This document shows positions 35,435 to 43,257 of a stretch of DNA of 64,000 bases, one piece after another; positions within the stretch are counted from its first letter, which is position 1; each line of letters starts with the position of its first letter. The notes beneath the pieces were generated by a model. That model searched no databases. It worked only from the letters and a program-made list of their open reading frames with translations, and had not been told where the DNA came from. Where the stretch lies: positions 1 through 64,000 of the IMG/VR virus record IMGVR_UViG_3300017991_000077; one strand, written 5' to 3'. Both the position numbers and the translations under genes were made by a program. The DNA comes from a virus.

Positions 35435-38400
35435 ATGGAACCAGTTATCCACAAAATGAATTTGAAAGGGCAGTTTGAAACTTCAGACGCCACACCAACG
35501 ACATCAGCTTTAGAGAATTCTATTGCAACGATGTTTTCCGGAGAAGAAGGCGTTATCAGAGTTTCGTGCAAGGTATCTGCATATAATAAGGCTTCGTATG
35601 GTGAGGATTATTATTTTGGTTCCGAAACGACTTATATGTACAACCAACATGGTAATAACGAATTCGATCAAATAGATTCGAGTTCAGACACCACGTATTC
35701 AGAGACGGCAACTTCAGCTTTATCTTTTTCATTGGATGATACTGATGATGTTATTTCGATGGCATATACTGGTGAAGCTGGTGAAGATTTTATTTGGGAA
35801 TATGAAGCTGAAATAGAATTATTTGTTGGAAGTTTGCAAGATTGGTTGGATTTGTATTTAACCTTTCAAATATTCGATGGAAGAAGTGGAGTTGCAAATC
35901 TAGATGAAGATATTGAAGTAAATGGAACAACCGTTTCTCCTACTTTTGTTTATTATGGCGGCGATGCTGATGGAACAAATTGGATTCCAAGAACTGGCGG
36001 ACAGACTTTAACGTTAACAGCAACACCAGTTCCAACTTACAACGATGGTTCACCTTGTCTTGGAACAAATGATGATTCGGTTAAATTTAATGATGGTGGA
36101 TTTTACGATGGTACTGATAACGACGTTGCAACTGAAGACTTTGTTATTGAGGTTTTATTTAAACATCAGGCTGATGCAGGAAGATACCTTATAAGCACTT
36201 ACGATGGATCTACCGGATATATTCTTTATACAAATTCAGATAATGCACGGCTTTATATAGAAGATAGTGGTGGAAGTTCAACGCTTAATACAGGTGCTGT
36301 ATTAACTCCAGGTTGTTGGTATTATTTATTAGCATATGTCAATCGGGATGAAGCAAGCGTTAATGGTAGTTTTTTCTATATTAATGGGGTTGCTGTAGGT
36401 TCCGGAAAAGATTCTTCAGCAGTTACTGGAACATTAAACACTAATGAATTTCAGCTTGGAGCTTCTTATCTAGGATCAGCCAAATCAACTTGTAATTTAG
36501 CTTATTGTTCGATGTGGAAATATTCCGATTTGTTCTCAGCAGGTGCTCAAGGTGAAGCAGAAGCGGCTAATTTAGCGGCGAGTAGATTTGCTCAAGTATC
36601 TGGTCGTTATCCTCAAGTTTTTACGCACGATGATGTTTTAATTGATGGAGACATGGAAGCAAGTCCTATAGAGGTTATTGTTGATGGAGATTGTGAAGCT
36701 GTTGGAACAGGTGATTGGACTGCGACAGATGCTACGCTTTCAAAAGATACGACAGCTCCTTTGAATGAAGGTACCCAACATCTTAGAATAACTTCAACAG
36801 CTAATACTTTTTGGGCATCACAGACAATCTTAACAGTAGGAAAAACATATAGAGTAACTGGATCAGCTAGATCGGCTGGTAGTTCGGCAATTCCAAAAAT
36901 TAATTCTGTTGGAACTGTTTGGACGGGAACAACAAGTACTGATTGGCAGGATTTTAATGAAATTTTTGTAGCTACAGGTACTGTTATTTATTTTGGAAGT
37001 AGTAGTACACATCCTGGAATTGTAGATTTTGATAACATACAGGTACTAGAACAAGACGGGGATTGGACTGTTACCACAGCAACCCTATCTAAAGATACAA
37101 CTGCTCCATTATACGAAGGTACACAGCATTTAAGACTTACTTATTTGTCAGCTTTTAATGGATATGCTCAACAAGCAATTCAAATAGTAGGTCATAAATA
37201 CCGAGTTACAGGTGTAGCTCGAAGTGACGGAACAGGAATTCCAAAAATAAGTGAGATAGGTGCTACCCATTGGACTGGTACTACTTCCACGTCTTGGCAA
37301 CCTTTTGATATAACATATGTTGCGTTAACCACAGCTCTTAGACTTCAAGGCGGAACTTTAAGTGCAGGTGTATATGTCGAGTTTGACGATGTTACAGTTA
37401 CACGTGTCGATGAGCTTCCAATAGTTGCAACAAGAGCTTTTGCAGCTTATCTAGATAAAATCGAATCAGATGGAACAAGAAAACTTTATTACGTTGGTTC
37501 CGAATGGTTAAGGCAGTGTCATCGAAATGATGGGACATACGACATTTATGGGTATTTAGCTGAAGCTGCAAGTACAAATCAGGTTGATTATTCAGAAGAT
37601 ATTGACAACGTTGCATGGACGCCAACGCAGGCAACCTTTCATGCAACTAAAATTGCTGCTCCAAATGGTGTCGAAAATGCAATAGGCATGGTTGCAAGTT
37701 CTGTCGCTGGTAATCATGCAATACAAGATAGTATCACGTCTAGCGCTGGTACTGATACCGTGTCATTTTGGGCCAAAAAAGGTAATCAAGACTGGGTGCT
37801 CGGGTATTATGGGCTAGGTGCGGCGGCTCAATGTTATTTTGATTTAGATAACGGCGTTGTTGAAGGTACTCCAGTTAATTGCATTGGATACATAGAAGAT
37901 TGGGGGGATGACTGGTTCCGTTGTATTATGGTCTTTACAGGTGATGGTGCTGCCCACTCGTTTTATGTATTTTGCGCCGAAAATGACGGGGACACGTCTT
38001 TCTCTGGCGACGATTCTACAGTTTCGACATATGTATGGGGTGTTCAATACGAACAAGGAAGAGATTACGCGACTAGTTATATCCCAACTTCAGGTGGAGT
38101 TAGTACTCGACTTAAAGACCAATTAGAATTTAAGGGTGATGATGGGAATATTACTAACAACCAACAAGGCTCTATAGTTGCTAACATTTTACATCCTGAT
38201 AAAACTCCAATAGATGCCGGTTGGATATATTCATTGAGTGATGGTGCTGCTTCAGCTGATAGAATATACGGATTTACTACCAGTTCAGAACATTATATTT
38301 GTAGTATGCTTGCTTCTGTAGGAAATGCAGGAGCATCTGCGGGTACTGTTGATGTTTTTGACGGTATAATTCATACAATAAGGGGTAGATGGGAAATTGA

Positions 38401-38569
38401 TAATTTAATTGGTAGAACTGATGAAACAGATGCTACTGCAGATATTGATTGTGGAGTACCAGACGATATAGACAAAATAGCTATAGGTAACAATAGACTT
38501 ATGACCAATCAGTTTGGTGGTTTGATAGAAAATTTAAGAATTTATAATATTCCAACAACAAAGGGGTAA
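35435..38569 (+). CDS. tail adhesin 2, paralogue with duplicated binding module
   Basis: The 1044-residue product shares the architecture of the adhesin at 32670, including the nearly identical linker and the 'ELPIVATRAFAAYLDKIESD' block. It differs by a duplication of the carbohydrate-binding-like module: 'TLSKDTTAPLNEGTQHLRIT' (about residue 430) is repeated as 'TLSKDTTAPLYEGTQHLRLT' (about residue 550). The gene starts 3 nt after its paralogue's stop, with only AGAGGA as ribosome binding site. Tandem gene duplication followed by module gain is the simplest explanation. Confidence 0.72.
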   Translation: MEPVIHKMNLKGQFETSDATPTTSALENSIATMFSGEEGVIRVSCKVSAYNKASYGEDYYFGSETTYMYNQHGNNEFDQIDSSSDTTYSETATSALSFSLDDTDDVISMAYTGEAGEDFIWEYEAEIELFVGSLQDWLDLYLTFQIFDGRSGVANLDEDIEVNGTTVSPTFVYYGGDADGTNWIPRTGGQTLTLTATPVPTYNDGSPCLGTNDDSVKFNDGGFYDGTDNDVATEDFVIEVLFKHQADAGRYLISTYDGSTGYILYTNSDNARLYIEDSGGSSTLNTGAVLTPGCWYYLLAYVNRDEASVNGSFFYINGVAVGSGKDSSAVTGTLNTNEFQLGASYLGSAKSTCNLAYCSMWKYSDLFSAGAQGEAEAANLAASRFAQVSGRYPQVFTHDDVLIDGDMEASPIEVIVDGDCEAVGTGDWTATDATLSKDTTAPLNEGTQHLRITSTANTFWASQTILTVGKTYRVTGSARSAGSSAIPKINSVGTVWTGTTSTDWQDFNEIFVATGTVIYFGSSSTHPGIVDFDNIQVLEQDGDWTVTTATLSKDTTAPLYEGTQHLRLTYLSAFNGYAQQAIQIVGHKYRVTGVARSDGTGIPKISEIGATHWTGTTSTSWQPFDITYVALTTALRLQGGTLSAGVYVEFDDVTVTRVDELPIVATRAFAAYLDKIESDGTRKLYYVGSEWLRQCHRNDGTYDIYGYLAEAASTNQVDYSEDIDNVAWTPTQATFHATKIAAPNGVENAIGMVASSVAGNHAIQDSITSSAGTDTVSFWAKKGNQDWVLGYYGLGAAAQCYFDLDNGVVEGTPVNCIGYIEDWGDDWFRCIMVFTGDGAAHSFYVFCAENDGDTSFSGDDSTVSTYVWGVQYEQGRDYATSYIPTSGGVSTRLKDQLEFKGDDGNITNNQQGSIVANILHPDKTPIDAGWIYSLSDGAASADRIYGFTTSSEHYICSMLASVGNAGASAGTVDVFDGIIHTIRGRWEIDNLIGRTDETDATADIDCGVPDDIDKIAIGNNRLMTNQFGGLIENLRIYNIPTTKG

Positions 38570-38572
38570 GTT

Positions 38573-39031
38573 ATGGCTGATGAATTTGAAGAACTAGCTC
38601 CAAAAATACCGAGAGAATATATCGATATTGCAGCATACAAACAGGATAAAGAATTCAAAGATGTTTCAAAAGAATGGGAAAAATTAAGAGAAGACCCAGA
38701 ATCTGAAAATATAGACCTTGATTTATTGCATCGGTTTTATTCTGAGCCAGTAAAAGTACATTTTGGCGAAGTTGAAGAAGGTGATCCAGAACCTGATTGG
38801 TTTTGGCATGTTCTAATTACTCGTGAACAGTGGTTGCAACGAATCAAAGATGAAAGATCCGTAATGGATTTTGAATTGCAGCCGATAACAATGAAAAAAC
38901 CTAAGCCAAATAAACCTACTGAATATCGACCTAGACATATGTTCGGTGGCGGTCAAAACGCCCATTTACCGAGAGAAAAACAGCCAGTAATTGAAGCTGA
39001 AGCACGAAGTCTAGAAATCAGAAAGGAATAA
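38573..39031 (+). CDS. hypothetical protein, possible fibre assembly factor
   Basis: The 152-residue product is charged, lacks a signal or membrane segment, and includes 'EPDWFWHVLITREQWLQRIK'. The position after the adhesin pair is where tail-fibre chaperones usually lie, but no known chaperone motif is visible. It still shares the AT-rich composition of the adhesin insert, which ends about here. Confidence 0.5.
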   Translation: MADEFEELAPKIPREYIDIAAYKQDKEFKDVSKEWEKLREDPESENIDLDLLHRFYSEPVKVHFGEVEEGDPEPDWFWHVLITREQWLQRIKDERSVMDFELQPITMKKPKPNKPTEYRPRHMFGGGQNAHLPREKQPVIEAEARSLEIRKE

Positions 39032-39034
39032 GTC

Positions 39035-40138
39035 ATGTCCGGTTTTGGTTTAGGGGCATATGGAATGGGTATACCCTACGGGTCGGTAGTCGCAGGAGGA
39101 CCTCAAGACTACAGGTCTTTAGGGGATTTCGATTTTTCTGCGGTGTCTCGGAGTGAAGGATATAAGATTCGGATTACTTTCACTATTCCGGCAATAGCTG
39201 ATGCTCCTCAGTGGATTCGTCGTTTACGCATTTTGAGGAAGACGGGAGAATGGCCGCAGTCTTGGGATGACGCAGATGCTCAAGAAGTGATCGACGATTA
39301 TTTCTTTACGGAGGCTACCCACTACATAGACCAAGACGAGTTGGTGCCAAGGCAGACTTATTATTATTCTTTGTTTGCGCTTCGAGATGACGGTACTTGG
39401 GTTAACGACAAGATTTACAACCGAGATTCCGCTTATCCCTATGATCGTTGGGGTTCGGGTTTGAATATGTTTGATTCGCTTCCAAGGGGATGGAGGTCAG
39501 CCGACGCAGACGAATCGGGAAACCCGTTAGAAAATTTCATGGCCATTTTTGGAGCTTTATCCGATAACATAAAGACCGATTGCGAAGCTCTTCTAGACCT
39601 CTTCGATATTGATGAACTGCACGATGACTTAGTGTATATCCAAGACAAACGAATCGGTTGGCCTACGTGGTATGCAGCAGGAGGATTGAAACGAAAGAAG
39701 GAAACCAAGGAGGCAGTAGATTTATACAAGCTTCTAGGCAGAGAAGTTGCGTATGAGCAGATGTTAGAAGAGGTTTCTGGATGGGATGCTTCTATCGAAG
39801 AGGGTTGGAAATATATCATGTGGTCTACAGATCTTGAGTGCACTACTCCAGATACTACGCTTCCAGGAATCATCACAGACCAAGGTACTCAAGATGATCT
39901 TCTGAAGTATACAAACGATAATAATTCGTGGCATTCAGCAAACGGGTTGGGATTATTCATGTCAGAGATTTTGACGGTTTCTGATGATCTCTCGCAAGAA
40001 ATGGTAGATAGATTTGAAGAGCTTCTTGACTGGGGCAAGGCCGGTTTTGTAACGGCTGACTTGATTGTATCCCCAAAGACAGAAGAGATTTGGTACTCAA
40101 ATTGGGTTATCGAAGACTGGGATGACGTAATCAGCTAG
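39035..40138 (+). CDS. P2 gpI-like tail protein
   Basis: The 367-residue product begins with an FN3-like beta domain (about 35-135). The C-terminal part, 'DRWGSGLNMFDSLPRGWRSA' through 'MAIFGALSDNIKTDCEALLD' to the end, resembles P2 gpI-type proteins (T4 gp7-like region) that connect the baseplate to the fibres. GC and codon use return to those of the baseplate genes. Start follows AGGAATAAGTC. Confidence 0.65.
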   Translation: MSGFGLGAYGMGIPYGSVVAGGPQDYRSLGDFDFSAVSRSEGYKIRITFTIPAIADAPQWIRRLRILRKTGEWPQSWDDADAQEVIDDYFFTEATHYIDQDELVPRQTYYYSLFALRDDGTWVNDKIYNRDSAYPYDRWGSGLNMFDSLPRGWRSADADESGNPLENFMAIFGALSDNIKTDCEALLDLFDIDELHDDLVYIQDKRIGWPTWYAAGGLKRKKETKEAVDLYKLLGREVAYEQMLEEVSGWDASIEEGWKYIMWSTDLECTTPDTTLPGIITDQGTQDDLLKYTNDNNSWHSANGLGLFMSEILTVSDDLSQEMVDRFEELLDWGKAGFVTADLIVSPKTEEIWYSNWVIEDWDDVIS

Positions 40139-40150
40139 GCGAGGTATGTG

Positions 40151-40675
40151 ATGAAGATAGTCGGGCGTTGGAAAGACAGGTGCTGTAAAAACGGTAGGTG
40201 GTATGACGGGGAACACGGTAAATTCGAATGGGATTTTAATCAGATTCAGAACACTTTTGCCACGTTACTCACGTGTTGGCTTAGAGAAGAAGCAGGCTAC
40301 AATCGAATAGGCTATATGGGCATCGGGTCTGGATTGATTGGTTGGGATACGTCCCCTCCAGCACAGCCTTACAGCCAAACAGCCTTGACCACCGAGTATG
40401 CGAGAATGACCATCGCTCAAGTAGACTTAGTTTTTATTGACCCAGCTACAGACCTCCCTACAGGTGGTACTCCGAGTTCTAAGATAGAGATTACCGTCAA
40501 CATGGGTGCGGGCGATGCCAACGGTACGATGAGAGAATTTGGACTATTCGGAGGCACGGCTACCGCGGCTTTAGATTCAGGGGAAATGGTAAATTGGGTT
40601 GTTCACAACAAAATTATCAAGTCACCAGCGATATCGATTCAACGCAAAGTCAGGATTGAATTCCAGACAAACTAG
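40151..40675 (+). CDS. fibre-region structural protein
   Basis: I use the ATG at 40151, 6 nt after GAGG; a GTG lies one codon upstream. The 174-residue product contains 'NTFATLLTCWLREEAGYNRI', 'IGSGLIGWD' and 'MREFGLFGGTATAALDSGEM', which recall a small structural family common beside phage fibres. Role in the fibre network is inferred. Confidence 0.55.
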   Translation: MKIVGRWKDRCCKNGRWYDGEHGKFEWDFNQIQNTFATLLTCWLREEAGYNRIGYMGIGSGLIGWDTSPPAQPYSQTALTTEYARMTIAQVDLVFIDPATDLPTGGTPSSKIEITVNMGAGDANGTMREFGLFGGTATAALDSGEMVNWVVHNKIIKSPAISIQRKVRIEFQTN

Positions 40676-40684
40676 GAGAAAGAC

Positions 40685-43177
40685 ATGTCAGGGAATACGC
40701 CAAATATCAGCCGAGACAGTTTTGTATTTGGAAAACTGTACGATAGAGTAACGCTTCAGCAAGGAGTGCCTATACCAGATTCAGACTGGAATGAGCTGGC
40801 CGACGTTCTTTCCATGTCGCAGATCCTTGGAGGAATCTATACGCAGCGTGACGGAGTTTTCGGGCCGAACCCCACCGCAGCAATAGATTCAGGTTATCGA
40901 GTCATAGAAGCTTCAGCTCCTTCTCAGAATTTCGAAATCGAGGCCGGTTGGGCGATGGTTAAAGGCGTTTTAGTGCCTACGGTTTTAGGACATCCACCGA
41001 CAGACCACGATTATGAAGATGATACGAACCTCATGGGAGAAGGAACGGTCACGAGTACTGCCGTAGGCGGAACTGGATCTCAGTTGACCGATTCTTCCAA
41101 GTATTGGGAAACATTTCATAGTTTGGCCGGATGTCGGGTGAAGATGACTTCAGGGGCCGAAAGCGGAAACACCTTCGAAATCCTTAGTCGAACGAACAAC
41201 ACGACTTTTGAGTTGACCACGGTAGAAGCCGGAATCGTAGCCACCGATACCTTTATCATAAAGCCACCAGCGTTGACTTCAGCTGTGGCAGTTCCTCGGA
41301 CAGATGAAGTTTACATCATGGTTTGGTGGGAAGATATTAACGAAGACGAAGATTCGAATTGCGTTCATGCTGGCTTGAACATTGAAACGAGTCATAGAAG
41401 ACAACGGAGATGGTGTGTTCGAGTAGCTGAAGGTGGGTCTACTCCGTCAACAGTCGATGCCCACAGTTTCGATGCTCGGTATCTGAAGATAGCTGAGTTT
41501 GTACGGCCAGCAGCTACCGCAAATATTCTGACCGCTCATATTACCCAAGAAGTCTTTTCTGATTACATTGAGACAGGTCGAATATCTGTAAATCCGATTG
41601 CTGCTTACGGAAGTTATCCCGCAATCACAGCCGTAGGAAGTGGCACTGGGGAAGGTCTCAATGTTACAGGCGGCGCAACCAGCGGAAAAGGAATTATTGC
41701 GTTAGGTATCAGTACTGGGGAAGGAATTCATACCACGGGAGGAAGCGTCGGCGGTAGTGGAGTGACAGCCGTAGGTGGAGCAACAAACGGCGACGGAATT
41801 ACCTCCACAGGTGGAGCGACAAACGGCAAAGGAATCGTTTCTCAGGGAACAGGAACAGGAGCCGGTATCCAAGCAACCGGTGGAGTTTCAGCAGCAACAG
41901 GTGTTTTAGCCTACGGAGGAGCAAGCGGTGGTGTAGGAATAATTGCCACAGGAGGAGCTACTAGTGGTGTAGGAGGAGAGTTCGCTGGGGGATCTCCAGA
42001 CGGCGGTGGTCTTGTAGCTATTGGCGACGGTACCGGGGTAGGAGTTATTGCAGTAGGTGGAGATACTAGTGGAACAGGTCTCAATGCTACAGGTGGAAGT
42101 CCCAATGGGTATGGGATGGTCGTTGAGGGAACCGGATCTGGGCGAGGCATACAAGCGTCAGGTGGAGCTACAGGCGGCCCAGGTATTGTAGCGCTAGGAG
42201 GAGCGAGTAGTGGAGAAGGAATCATTACTACAGGGGGGACCCCAAACGGTATAGCCTTACTTGCTACAGGAGACGGTACCGGAGAGGCTATCGATGCTAC
42301 CGGAGGAGATTCTGACGGCGATGCAATAAAGGCGACAGGGGGAGCCACAAACGGTCATGGCGTTGTAGCAACCGGAGCGGGAACAGGTGAAGGTGTTGTT
42401 GGAATAGGAGGAACTACTAACGCAGCTGGCGTTGCCGGAATTGGTGGAGTCACTAATGGCATGGGAGTTTCGGGAACGGGAGCGGGAACAGGTATGGGAG
42501 TTTATGCGTTAGGAGGTTCGAGCGGTGGAGATGGTGTTTGGGGTGTAGGTCAAGGTGGCGGCGATGGAGTAAATGCAACAGGCAACGGTGCCGGCAGAGG
42601 AGTTTATGCGTTAGGCGGAAGTACGAGTGGCATTGGATTATTCGGTACGGGAGGATCTCCTAATGGTTCGGGTGTAAAAGGACAAGGTACAGGGACAGGA
42701 GATGGCGTACATGGAACTGGGGGACCGTCGGCAGGTAATAATGGCGTCGTAGGCGTAGGTGGCGGCGTCACGAGCGGTGTAGGGGTTCACGGAACCGGAT
42801 CGGGCATCGGTGCAGGAGTTCAGGGATATGGAGGTTCTGGGGGCGGTAACGGCGTAATGGCTTACGGGTATAGTGGAGGTTTTGGTATATATTCTGTCGG
42901 AAGTGCGGCCGCAGAAGGGGTCTATTCAATAGGTGGAACCTCAAATGGTTCTGGAGTAAAAGGTGTGGGAGGAGCTACCAACGGTGTCGGCGTTCAGGGA
43001 CAAGGAACAGGAACCGGGGCCGGAGTATATGCAACGTCAACAGGCAACGCAGCTCCTCTTAGAATAGAACTCACTGCAGGAGACCCAGCCGCTCCAAATG
43101 AAGGCGACATATGGATTACGGGAAATGTGATGCATTTCTATTCGGGCGGAGCAATAAGAACAGTTACGCATACGTAA
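40685..43177 (+). CDS. glycine-rich repeat adhesin
   Basis: The 830-residue product starts with a DUF6519-like attachment region ('YDRVTLQQGVPIPDSDWNEL'), a beta domain to about residue 300, and then about 38 short repeats of roughly 12 residues with the pattern GG-ATNG-x-GI-x-AxG (residues 315-790). Such repeats form glycine-rich beta-helical or polyglycine II-type lattices in phage adhesins. The C-terminal 40 residues ('PLRIELTAGDPAAPNEGDIW') look like a trimer cap. It follows AGGAGAAAG. Receptor binding or shaft role is inferred. Confidence 0.72.
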   Translation: MSGNTPNISRDSFVFGKLYDRVTLQQGVPIPDSDWNELADVLSMSQILGGIYTQRDGVFGPNPTAAIDSGYRVIEASAPSQNFEIEAGWAMVKGVLVPTVLGHPPTDHDYEDDTNLMGEGTVTSTAVGGTGSQLTDSSKYWETFHSLAGCRVKMTSGAESGNTFEILSRTNNTTFELTTVEAGIVATDTFIIKPPALTSAVAVPRTDEVYIMVWWEDINEDEDSNCVHAGLNIETSHRRQRRWCVRVAEGGSTPSTVDAHSFDARYLKIAEFVRPAATANILTAHITQEVFSDYIETGRISVNPIAAYGSYPAITAVGSGTGEGLNVTGGATSGKGIIALGISTGEGIHTTGGSVGGSGVTAVGGATNGDGITSTGGATNGKGIVSQGTGTGAGIQATGGVSAATGVLAYGGASGGVGIIATGGATSGVGGEFAGGSPDGGGLVAIGDGTGVGVIAVGGDTSGTGLNATGGSPNGYGMVVEGTGSGRGIQASGGATGGPGIVALGGASSGEGIITTGGTPNGIALLATGDGTGEAIDATGGDSDGDAIKATGGATNGHGVVATGAGTGEGVVGIGGTTNAAGVAGIGGVTNGMGVSGTGAGTGMGVYALGGSSGGDGVWGVGQGGGDGVNATGNGAGRGVYALGGSTSGIGLFGTGGSPNGSGVKGQGTGTGDGVHGTGGPSAGNNGVVGVGGGVTSGVGVHGTGSGIGAGVQGYGGSGGGNGVMAYGYSGGFGIYSVGSAAAEGVYSIGGTSNGSGVKGVGGATNGVGVQGQGTGTGAGVYATSTGNAAPLRIELTAGDPAAPNEGDIWITGNVMHFYSGGAIRTVTHT

Positions 43178-43257
43178 AAAGTTGCAGGCTCATTAACGAG
43201 CCAGTATCTTTAGATAAGGCCATTGTCTCAGGCTAATGGGACGTAAGGAGGTAAGAG

